From assembly GCF_030546575.1 (NCBI RefSeq), contig NZ_JAUOTN010000011.1:1-64000 (forward strand): a stretch of 64,000 nucleotides of DNA. The letters run 5' to 3'. The stretch is from Pontibacter coccineus. GTDB taxonomy: Bacteria > Bacteroidota > Bacteroidia > Cytophagales > Hymenobacteraceae. Shown here piece after piece: positions 41,524 to 49,139 of this stretch; positions within the stretch are counted from its first letter, which is position 1, and each line of letters begins with the position of its first letter. The notes below the pieces were generated by a model. The model saw only the letters and a list, made by a program, of their open reading frames with translations, ran no database searches and was not told where the DNA came from. The position numbers and the translations under genes are program-made.

Positions 41524-44109
41524 ATGCGCCCTGTTTTTTTACTCTTCTTGCTATACCTGCTGCCGGCCATTGCCGTGGCGGGAACCTTGCGTGGGCGCAT
41601 CACCGACGAAAACAACCAAGGCTTGCCCTTTGCCAGCATCTACATCAAAGAAACGGCCAGCGGCACCGCCTCCAATGACCAGGGCAATTATCAACTGCAA
41701 CTGCCAGCCGGTACCTATACCTTGGAGTTTAAGTATGTCGGGTACCGCGCCCGCACCGAAACCGTGACGATCGGGGACGGCGCCCAGGAACTGAACGTGC
41801 AGCTGCTGCCGGAGGTGCTCAACCTGAAAGAGGTGGTGGTGAAGGCAGCCGACGAAGACCCGGCTTACGGCATCATGCGCAACGCCATCCGGCTGCGCAA
41901 GTACCACCGCGACGAAGTGAAGGCCTGGAGCGCCCGCGTGTACATGAAAGGCGTGGCCCGCATGGACAAGGTGCCCGGCAAGGTGCTCGGCGTGCGGGTG
42001 GTGGATGTGGACACAGGCATTGTATACCTGTCGGAGTCGGTGTCGGAGCTGCATTTCAAGAAGCCGAACAAGGTGAACGAGCGCGTGATCTCTTCGAAAG
42101 TGAGCGGCAAGAAGCAGGGCTTTAGTTTCAACCAGGCCTCGGAGATGAATATCAGCTTTTATGATAACCTGCTGAAGGTGGAGGGGCTGAGTGAGCGGGG
42201 TTTTGTGTCGCCGCTGGCCAACAATGCGCTCTTCTTCTACCGTTTCGAATACCAGGGCACTTTCGAGGAAAACGGGCGCACGATTAACAAGATCAAAGTC
42301 ATCCCGCGGCGCAAAAACGACCCGGTGTTTCAGGGCAACATCTACATCGTGGACGGCTCCTGGCGCATCCACAGCACTGACCTCACGCTCACCAAAAACG
42401 CAGGCATCGATTTCGTCGACTTTATCCGGGTGCGGCAGGTATATGCGCCGGTGCAGGAAGAGGTGTGGATGCCGGTGTCGCAGCGCTTCACCTTCGAGGC
42501 TTCGGGACTAGGCTTTAAGGGAGGCGGCTATGCCACAGGTGTATACTCCAGGTATAAGGTGCAGCCCGCCTACAGCCGTCCGCCAACAGTGGTGGAGCCG
42601 GAGCCAGAAGTGGTGGAAAGTGCTGTGGCAGTAGAGGTGAAGCCTGCCCGGCGGCAGCGGGCCCGGGTGATCGAACCCGTAGAAGCCACACCCGAAGAGC
42701 AGCCTGCCATACATGATGAGAAGCTATTCAGCCGCGAGGTGCTGGTGGTGGAGAAGGAGGCCAACACCCGCGACTCTGCTTATTGGGCGGAAATCCGGCC
42801 GGTGCCGCTTACCGAGGAAGAGCAAACTGACTACCAGCGCAAAGACAGCCTGGAGGTCATCCGGGAGTCCAGAGTATACAAAGACTCCGTGGACCGCATC
42901 CGGAACAAGCCTACTTTCGGGAGCTTTTTTACGCGCGGCTATACCTACAACAATACCTACGAGCGCCGCTTTTTCCGGATAGACCCGCTGCTAAGCCTGA
43001 CGGGCGGGCCGAGTGTGCTGCAGTACAACACCGTGGAAGGCACCGTGCTGAACGTGGGCATGGAATACCGGCAGGATTTTGAAGACCGCCGGCGATACGA
43101 AATAGAACCCACCATCCGCTACGGGCTCGCCAATGAGAAGCTCAACGCCAAACTGCGCCTGAGCTATACCTTCGATCCGATCAAACGGAGCTCGGTTTCA
43201 GTGGAGGGTGGCCGCTTCGTGGACCAGATCAACTCCACCAACCCGATTTCGCCTTTTGCCAACACGGTCTATACCCTGCTGATGCAGCGCAATTTCCTGA
43301 AGCTCTACCAGCGCGACTACGCCCGGGTGAACTACCGCTCGGAGGTGCTCAACGGTGTCACGATCCTGACCTCGCTGGACTACGGTCACCGCATGCCCTT
43401 GGAGAATGCCACCACCTATACCTTCCGGGAAAGCAGCAGCGGCGGCTTTACCTCCAATGTGCCCGAGAACGCCGAACTGGCCGATGCCTCTTTTGAGCCG
43501 CACCAAGCCCTGACGGCCGCCTTCACTGTGGCTTTCCGGCCGGGCATGAACTACATCTCCCGGCCCGACCGCAAGATCAACATCGGATCGCGCTGGCCCA
43601 CGTTTTCGCTCGGCTACCGGGGTGGCATCAAGGCGCTGGGCGGCGATGTAAAGTATACGACCCTGGCGCTGCGCATCTCCGACGACTTTAGCCTAGGTTT
43701 GCTGGGCAGTAGTGAGTTCAGCTTTACCGGAGGCACTTTTTGGGGCAAGGAGAACATGCAGCTGATGGATTACCGCCATTTCAACGGCAACCGCACTATT
43801 TTTGCTGGCGTCTATACCGGCTTCCAGCTGCTCGACTACTACAGGTATAGCACCAGCAACCGCTACCTGGAGGGGCATTACGAGCACCACTTCAACGGTT
43901 TCCTTTTCAACAAAATACCGCTCTTCCGCCGCCTGAAGTGGCAGGAGGTGGTGAGCGTGCACTACCTCAATACACGTGAGTCGGATAACTATGTCGAGCT
44001 TGGGTTAGGTATAGAGCACATCTTCAAAGTACTGCGCGTCGATTTCTTCACCTCGTTCCAGGGGCAGCAAAAAGTACACACCGGACTGCGGTTCGGGTTT
44101 GGCTTCTAA
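41524..44109 (+). CDS. DUF5686/carboxypeptidase regulatory-like outer-membrane protein
   Basis: The 861-residue protein has a signal peptide (ending AVA, about residue 19), an N-terminal carboxypeptidase-regulatory-like beta-sandwich (TLRGRITDENNQGLPFASIYIKET ... LQLLPEVLNLKEVVVKA), a long DUF5686 region (YGIMRNAIRLRKYHRDEVKAWSARVYMKG), and a C-terminal half rich in alternating aromatic strands ending FGFGF, so probably an outer-membrane beta-barrel. It is common in Bacteroidota, and its function is unknown. Glu/Pro/Val-rich low-complexity linker at about 350-400. Confidence 0.8.
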   Translation: MRPVFLLFLLYLLPAIAVAGTLRGRITDENNQGLPFASIYIKETASGTASNDQGNYQLQLPAGTYTLEFKYVGYRARTETVTIGDGAQELNVQLLPEVLNLKEVVVKAADEDPAYGIMRNAIRLRKYHRDEVKAWSARVYMKGVARMDKVPGKVLGVRVVDVDTGIVYLSESVSELHFKKPNKVNERVISSKVSGKKQGFSFNQASEMNISFYDNLLKVEGLSERGFVSPLANNALFFYRFEYQGTFEENGRTINKIKVIPRRKNDPVFQGNIYIVDGSWRIHSTDLTLTKNAGIDFVDFIRVRQVYAPVQEEVWMPVSQRFTFEASGLGFKGGGYATGVYSRYKVQPAYSRPPTVVEPEPEVVESAVAVEVKPARRQRARVIEPVEATPEEQPAIHDEKLFSREVLVVEKEANTRDSAYWAEIRPVPLTEEEQTDYQRKDSLEVIRESRVYKDSVDRIRNKPTFGSFFTRGYTYNNTYERRFFRIDPLLSLTGGPSVLQYNTVEGTVLNVGMEYRQDFEDRRRYEIEPTIRYGLANEKLNAKLRLSYTFDPIKRSSVSVEGGRFVDQINSTNPISPFANTVYTLLMQRNFLKLYQRDYARVNYRSEVLNGVTILTSLDYGHRMPLENATTYTFRESSSGGFTSNVPENAELADASFEPHQALTAAFTVAFRPGMNYISRPDRKINIGSRWPTFSLGYRGGIKALGGDVKYTTLALRISDDFSLGLLGSSEFSFTGGTFWGKENMQLMDYRHFNGNRTIFAGVYTGFQLLDYYRYSTSNRYLEGHYEHHFNGFLFNKIPLFRRLKWQEVVSVHYLNTRESDNYVELGLGIEHIFKVLRVDFFTSFQGQQKVHTGLRFGFGF

Positions 44110-44198
44110 GCCAGAGCGCTGGCGCATGAGCTGTTTCATAACCAAATACACAGGATGGCCGTTAAAAAAGCACAGTTCATAACCATTTTAAAACGACC

Positions 44199-44513
44199 AT
44201 GAAAAAGCTGAAAGATATATTTATAACAGGATTGGCGCTGGCATTGGTAGCAGTATTGGGCACCAGCTGCGGCGAAAGGCCACAGTCTGACCCGGTGGAT
44301 GACACCAGTACCGCCGAAGCTATAACGAACAAGAGCGAATCGACACAAAACCTGACTAAGCCACGCCCGGCCCCCATCGGCGACACGGCTGAAACAGGGG
44401 AGCAGGCCGACCGTTTTGGTAATCTGCCTTCCAACGTAGATTCTGCGGCGCGCCAGCGGGTAGAGCTGGACAAGCAAAAGCAACAACAAAAGAACCCCAA
44501 TCAGCAACCTTAA
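44199..44513 (+). CDS. Small lipoprotein, unknown function
   Basis: A 104-residue product with a signal peptide and a lipobox ending GTSC (about Cys25), followed by a polar, Asp/Thr/Gln-rich mature part (SESTQNLTKPRPAPIGDTAETGEQ) and a Lys/Gln tail (ELDKQKQQQKNPNQQ). Disordered by composition. It follows the DUF5686 gene by 89 nt on the same strand. No family recognised. Confidence 0.6.
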   Translation: MKKLKDIFITGLALALVAVLGTSCGERPQSDPVDDTSTAEAITNKSESTQNLTKPRPAPIGDTAETGEQADRFGNLPSNVDSAARQRVELDKQKQQQKNPNQQP

Positions 44514-44577
44514 AATTATAGCTTAGCCGAACTGCCGACAAAAGCAGCGAAGGTAAGTAAGGAGCATAGCAATAGAA

Positions 44578-44611
44578 GAGGCCATACCTGAAAATGATCA
44601 GGTATGGCCTC
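44578..44611. terminator. Bidirectional terminator between convergent genes
   Basis: GAGGCCATACCTGA (44578-44591) pairs perfectly with TCAGGTATGGCCTC (44598-44611), a 14-bp stem with a 6-nt loop, between the convergent lipoprotein and rarD genes. T-runs are weak on both sides. Confidence 0.6.
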
Positions 44612-44631
44612 CTTGTTTCTATACCTAGCGG

Positions 44632-45582
44632 CTACTTTACAACTGCCGTAGTGCCCACAGGCGGAATCACCAGGCCAGCGCCCGTTTTCTTGCGGCCTTT
44701 GAGGTTGATGTTGTAGATGATCACGGAGATAAAGATCAGCACGTAGGCCGCCACTTTTACCGCCGTGGTTTCTTCGTTAAAGTACAGGAATGCTATCACA
44801 AAATTCATGATCGGGTTGATGTACATCAGGATGCCAATGGTGCCGGACGTGAGCTCTTTGAGGGCATAAAGGTTCAGGAACAACGGCAGCACCGTAAAGA
44901 CAGCACTCAGTATACCTGTCATCAAAAAAAAGTGCCCGTCCAGCACCACCTCAGAGCTGCCTTTGAACTGCTCGTAAAATGGTGCGATAAAAATAAAAGC
45001 GAGCAGCAGCTGCAGCGTGAGCAGCACGATCTTGTCGTATACCTTGAGCAGGCGCTGGGTGATCAGGTAAAAGGCATAGCTCAGCGCGATCAGCAGACTG
45101 AACAGCAGACTCGTCAACTCACCCGTCCCGATCAGCACGCAACTCAGCGCACTCAGGCCGATAGCGAGCCACTGGTTTGGGCGCAACTCTTCTTTGAGCA
45201 AGGCAAAGCCCAGCACCGCCGTCAGAATCGGGCAGAGCAGGTATGAGAAAGAGCCCGTCTGGATGTTGATGTGGTTGATCACGTAAATGAAAGTCAGCCA
45301 GTTGATGGTGAGCAGCGAGCCGCCCAGAAAAGTAAAGAGCAGGAACCTACGCGCCTCACGCGGCTTGGAGGCCTTTACCTGGGCAAGCGTCTGCAGCAGG
45401 TATTTGCGCCGGAAAACCAACGTGATCAGCACCAGAAATAGCACCGACAACGTTACCCGAAAGAACAGGATCTGCCCGCTTGGGTAGTCGGCCAGGGCCT
45501 TGAGCGGGAAAGGGATAAAGCCCCAGATGACAAAGGCTGCTATACCTGCCGCGTAATATGGTTTGGTGTTCGTCGTTTCCAT
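44632..45582 (-). CDS. rarD: RarD-type EamA permease
   Basis: A 316-residue inner-membrane protein with ten hydrophobic segments in two EamA repeats. The opening YYAAGIAAFVIWGFIPFPLKAL, the region LTINWLTFIYVINHINIQTGSFSYLLCPILTAVLGFALLKEEL and TLQLLLAFIFIAPF follow RarD closely. The substrate is not established; E. coli RarD is linked to chloramphenicol sensitivity only by name. The length is near the family norm (296-320). It is transcribed away from murF-alr. Confidence 0.85.
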   Translation of the reverse strand: METTNTKPYYAAGIAAFVIWGFIPFPLKALADYPSGQILFFRVTLSVLFLVLITLVFRRKYLLQTLAQVKASKPREARRFLLFTFLGGSLLTINWLTFIYVINHINIQTGSFSYLLCPILTAVLGFALLKEELRPNQWLAIGLSALSCVLIGTGELTSLLFSLLIALSYAFYLITQRLLKVYDKIVLLTLQLLLAFIFIAPFYEQFKGSSEVVLDGHFFLMTGILSAVFTVLPLFLNLYALKELTSGTIGILMYINPIMNFVIAFLYFNEETTAVKVAAYVLIFISVIIYNINLKGRKKTGAGLVIPPVGTTAVVK

Positions 45583-45718
45583 TTCAAAATAAAAGAGGGC
45601 AAAGGTATCGTTTTGATTTTGAAAAAGCTGCTATATAGTTTTCAATATCGATGGCCTAACATTAATTCCCGACTGGTTTAATTCTTAGCAGCTCGCCATA
45701 ACCCTTCATCCGAAACAT

Positions 45719-45726
45719 TATCTTTG
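45719..45726 (+). promoter_or_regulatory. Possible -7 promoter element of murF-alr
   Basis: TATCTTTG matches TAnnTTTG exactly and lies 18 nt before the ATG at 45745. No good TTG is seen at the expected -33 distance, so it is a partial match. It overlaps a TTG-initiated longer frame and so supports the ATG start. Confidence 0.4.
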
Positions 45727-45744
45727 AGCTTTAAATTGATTCGT

Positions 45745-48195
45745 ATGCTCAGCTTTCACCAGCTTCAAGCCATTACAGGTGGTGCCGTAGTGCAGCAGGG
45801 GCAGGACAGCCCCGTGGTGCACCTGCTCACCGACAGCCGCAAGCTCTCGCAGCCGGCGGGCACGCTCTTTTTTGCCATCAGGGGCCGCCACAACGACGGG
45901 CACGTATACCTGGAGCAACTTTACATGCTGGGTGTGCGGCAGTTTGTGGTGGAGGAATTAGCAGGTGTGGAGCAGCTATACCCGGAGGCTGGTATCCTGC
46001 AGGTGCGCAGTAGCCTGGAGGCCTTGCAGGCGGTGGCAGCCTGGCACCGGGCGCAGTTCCGTATACCTGTGCTGGGCATCACGGGCAGCAACGGCAAGAC
46101 GACCGTGAAAGAGTGGCTGGCGCAGCTGTTGAGTCCGGAGGAACTGGTGGTGAAGAGCCCGCGCAGCTACAACTCCCAGATTGGGGTTCCGCTCTCGGTA
46201 TGGCAACTGGATGCCAACCACACCTTCGGGCTGTTCGAGGCAGGTATATCGCAGCCGGGCGAGATGCAAAAACTGCAGCAAATCATACAGCCAACACTTG
46301 GGCTATTCACCAACATCGGCAGCGCCCATGACGAAGGTTTTACCGACCACCGGCAGAAGGTGGCGGAGAAAATGCAGCTGTTCGGTAAGGTCGGGTTGCT
46401 CTTCTATTGTCTGGATCACGAGCTGATACATGAAGCGGTACAAACGCAAGGTATACCTGCGTTCACCTGGTCGCGCTACCAACAAGCGGATGTGGAAATC
46501 CGCCATAGCACTGTCTCCGGTCACAAAACCATCGTGAGCTATACCTTCCGGGGCGAGCAGCACAGCCTGGCCATCCCTTTCACAGACGAGGCCTCCGTAG
46601 AAAATGCCCTGCACTGCCTGGCGGTGCTGCTGCAGCGCGGCACTGACCTGACAGCTATACAGGACCGCCTGGACCGGCTGCAGCCCGTGGCCATGCGCCT
46701 CGAAATGAAAGAGGCCATCAACGGCTGCTACCTCATCGACGATACCTACAACAACGACCTCGCCGGTCTTTCCATCGCGCTCAATCTGCTGGCCAGTCAG
46801 CCGAAGCGGGGACGGCGAACGCTTATACTTTCCGATCTGCTGGAGTCAGGTATGCCGGAGGAGAAACTCTACAGCGAAGTAGCCGCCCTGACCAAAGCGC
46901 ACCAGTTGGAGCGCCTGATCGGGATCGGGCCAACCATACAGGCGCATGGCGCCAGGTTTAGCGGCGATACGGCTTTTTATGCGAGTACAACCGCGTTTTT
47001 AGAGCAATTCAGTTCTGAACAGTTTCGCAATGAGCTGGTGCTGGTGAAGGGTGCGCGTGTGTTCGGTTTCGAGAAGATCGTGCAGGCTTTTCAGCAGAAG
47101 GTGCACGGCACGGTGCTGGAGGTGAACCTGGATGCGCTGGTGCATAACCTCAACTACTACCGCTCCAAACAGGCATCGGGCACCAAACTGATGGTGATGG
47201 TGAAGGCCTTTGCCTACGGCAGCGGCAGCTTCGAGGTAGCCAACCTGCTGCAGTTCCACCGTGTAGATTACCTGGCAGTGGCTTACGTGGACGAAGGCGT
47301 GAGCCTGCGCGAGCACGGCATCACGCTGCCGATCATGGTCATGAACCCCTCGCCGGACAGCCTGGCCAAGCTGCATCAGTACAGCCTGGAGCCCGAGATC
47401 TATTCCCTGGAGCTGCTCCGCGATTTTCTGGCAACAGCCCAGCCTGATATCCGCTACAAAATTCACCTGAAGCTCGATACCGGCATGCACCGCCTGGGTT
47501 TTACGGAAGAAGATTTTGACGAGCTGTTCTCCTTGCTGGAGCAACATCCGCAGGTGCGGGTGGTGAGTACCTTCAGTCACCTGGCCGGAGCCGACGAAGC
47601 TCTGCACGACGATTTTTCGCGCATGCAACTGCATAACTTCACCGCTTTGGCCGCTGAGGTAGAAGCGCGCCTCGGCTATACCTTGCTCAAGCATATTCTC
47701 AATTCGGCGGGCATCGTGCGCTTCCCGGAGCACCAGCTGGACATGGTGCGCTTAGGTATAGGCCTGTACGGGGTGGAGTCTACCGGTTCGGAGCAGGAGG
47801 CGCTGCAGCCGGTGAGCACGCTCAAAACCACCATCTCTCAAATCAAGCACATCCGCCAGGGCGAAACGGTGGGCTACAGCCGCAAAGGTATAGCCGATAC
47901 CGACAAGACCATCGCCACCATCGCCATCGGTTACGCCGACGGTTACGACCGCCGCTTCAGCAACGGCGCCGGGCAAGTGATCATTGCAGGGCAGCGCGCC
48001 CCGGTCATCGGCAACGTGTGCATGGATATGTGCATGGTGGACGTGACCGGTATACCTGCCGCAGTGGGCGACGAAGTGACCGTGTTTGGTCCGCAACTTA
48101 CTTTGGTTGAGCTGGCACAGCGCATCGGTACCATCTCTTACGAGTTGCTCACCAACGTCAGCTCCCGCGTCAAGCGCATCTTCTTCTCAGAGTGA
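45745..48195 (+). CDS. murF-alr: Fused MurF ligase - alanine racemase
   Basis: An 816-residue bifunctional enzyme for peptidoglycan precursors. The N-terminal MurF-like half (about 1-450) carries the Mur ligase ATP loop GITGSNGKTT (111-120) and adds D-Ala-D-Ala to UDP-MurNAc-tripeptide. The C-terminal half is alanine racemase: PLP lysine Lys487 in MVKAFAYGSG and the opposite-face catalytic tyrosine Tyr711 in VGYSRKG, followed by IGYADGYDRRFSNG. The racemase could feed D-Ala toward the pathway that MurF completes. Such fusions are known in Bacteroidota. The start at ATG 45745 is fixed by the promoter element overlapping the longer frame. Confidence 0.9.
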   Translation: MLSFHQLQAITGGAVVQQGQDSPVVHLLTDSRKLSQPAGTLFFAIRGRHNDGHVYLEQLYMLGVRQFVVEELAGVEQLYPEAGILQVRSSLEALQAVAAWHRAQFRIPVLGITGSNGKTTVKEWLAQLLSPEELVVKSPRSYNSQIGVPLSVWQLDANHTFGLFEAGISQPGEMQKLQQIIQPTLGLFTNIGSAHDEGFTDHRQKVAEKMQLFGKVGLLFYCLDHELIHEAVQTQGIPAFTWSRYQQADVEIRHSTVSGHKTIVSYTFRGEQHSLAIPFTDEASVENALHCLAVLLQRGTDLTAIQDRLDRLQPVAMRLEMKEAINGCYLIDDTYNNDLAGLSIALNLLASQPKRGRRTLILSDLLESGMPEEKLYSEVAALTKAHQLERLIGIGPTIQAHGARFSGDTAFYASTTAFLEQFSSEQFRNELVLVKGARVFGFEKIVQAFQQKVHGTVLEVNLDALVHNLNYYRSKQASGTKLMVMVKAFAYGSGSFEVANLLQFHRVDYLAVAYVDEGVSLREHGITLPIMVMNPSPDSLAKLHQYSLEPEIYSLELLRDFLATAQPDIRYKIHLKLDTGMHRLGFTEEDFDELFSLLEQHPQVRVVSTFSHLAGADEALHDDFSRMQLHNFTALAAEVEARLGYTLLKHILNSAGIVRFPEHQLDMVRLGIGLYGVESTGSEQEALQPVSTLKTTISQIKHIRQGETVGYSRKGIADTDKTIATIAIGYADGYDRRFSNGAGQVIIAGQRAPVIGNVCMDMCMVDVTGIPAAVGDEVTVFGPQLTLVELAQRIGTISYELLTNVSSRVKRIFFSE

Positions 48196-48809
48196 TTTCT
48201 CTGATTTGAAAGTTTGGAGATAGGATGATGTGAAAATTTGGGAATGCTGGTGGTGTAGTGGCCTTTCACAGTAATCTCGTAGTTTGTAGGGACAGGTAGC
48301 GAGCCAATGCCGTTAACTTAGGAAATACTGTGGCTAAACTGTCATCTCGAACAAAGTGAGAGATCTGGGGTATTTAAGCATTTTTGCAATATTTCAGATT
48401 TCTCTGAGCTACGCTCGCCCCCTTCGACTCACGTCTCGGGCGTGTTCGAAATGACAAAAACCCCTTCATTTGACGGCAGTACCCCTAACCTCATCTGCTG
48501 CGGACTTCCTGTTTCGCGTTTACCAGCACACGGGGATGTGGACATCCCCAGCAGAAAACTTCGAGACACGGATGTCCCGAAGAGCAATCGCTTCAGTTGA
48601 CGGCATGGAGTCGCGACCTGTCCGAATCGTGCACCGGTATACCTGCCCAATCGTGCACCGGCAACAATTAACGATCAGCAATCAACAATTCAACCATCAA
48701 CACATAACTTCATCAGCACATCTCCATATCTACAAATCTCCATATCTACACGTCTTCAAATTTTCACATCCCCAAATCCTCCTATCTTCAAATCATAAGT
48801 CCTATTCTT
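48196..48809. repeat. Gene-free intergenic stretch with repeat remnants
   Basis: Between murF-alr and feoA no gene is supported. Apart from the palindromic element at 48340-48456, it holds a short direct repeat (AATCGTGCACCGG twice, near 48628 and 48651) and a pyrimidine-rich tail of decayed near-repeats (ACAAATCTCCATATCTAC, CTTCAAATTTTCACATC) that resembles low-complexity spacers elsewhere in the window (15.4 and 40.4 kb). Confidence 0.5.
48340..48456. repeat. MITE/REP-like palindromic element (about 117 bp)
   Basis: The ends TGTCATCTCGAAC...GAGAGATCT and AGATTTCTC...GTTCGAAATGACA are imperfect inverted copies (about 22 of 24 paired positions). This terminal sequence family is common between genes in Bacteroidota. 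No transposase is encoded, so it would need one elsewhere to move, or it folds into an mRNA hairpin. Confidence 0.65.
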
Positions 48810-48839
48810 TTGCAATACCGGGGAACAGCTTGTATCTTG
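48810..48839 (+). promoter_or_regulatory. Promoter of feoA
   Basis: TTG (48810-48812), 20-nt spacer, TATCTTG (48833-48839, one base short of TAnnTTTG). It lies within a longer open frame beginning at 48810, so translation must start downstream at the GTG at 48879. Confidence 0.45.
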
Positions 48840-48865
48840 CAGTTGTTTATAAACAGTCTAAATAA

Positions 48866-48873
48866 AAGGAGGG
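48866..48873 (+). promoter_or_regulatory. Strong Shine-Dalgarno site of feoA
   Basis: AAGGAGGG lies five bases before GTG 48879. Most genes in the window have no such site, as is usual in Bacteroidota, so this one is unusual and decides the feoA start. Confidence 0.6.
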
Positions 48874-48878
48874 AAATC

Positions 48879-49127
48879 GTGCATAACAGGGTACAGGAAT
48901 CACAACAGCAGAAGAGTGTGCGCGATCTGAAGATCGGGGAGAGCGGGGAGATTTCCAGCCTTAACGACCCGGAAATGGCGCTAAAGCTACTGGAGATGGG
49001 CTGTATACCTGGTGCCGAGGTGAAGCTGAACAGCAAGGCCCCCTTCGGAGACCCTGTTACCATCATCGTGAACGACTATACCCTCTCACTCCGTTTAGAC
49101 GAAGCTGAAACCATTCTGCTGAAGTAG
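48879..49127 (+). CDS. feoA: Ferrous iron transport protein A
   Basis: An 82-residue cytoplasmic SH3-like protein that associates with FeoB. The FeoA pattern is clear: SVRDLKIGESGEISSLND, then LLEMGCIPGAEVKLNSKAPFGDPVTIIVNDYTLSLRLDEAETILL. The GTG start follows from the promoter at 48810-48839 and the Shine-Dalgarno site at 48866. feoB begins 12 nt after the stop, so the two are cotranscribed. No Fur box could be recognised by eye. Confidence 0.88.
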   Translation: MHNRVQESQQQKSVRDLKIGESGEISSLNDPEMALKLLEMGCIPGAEVKLNSKAPFGDPVTIIVNDYTLSLRLDEAETILLK

Positions 49128-49139
49128 ATTTATTACCAC

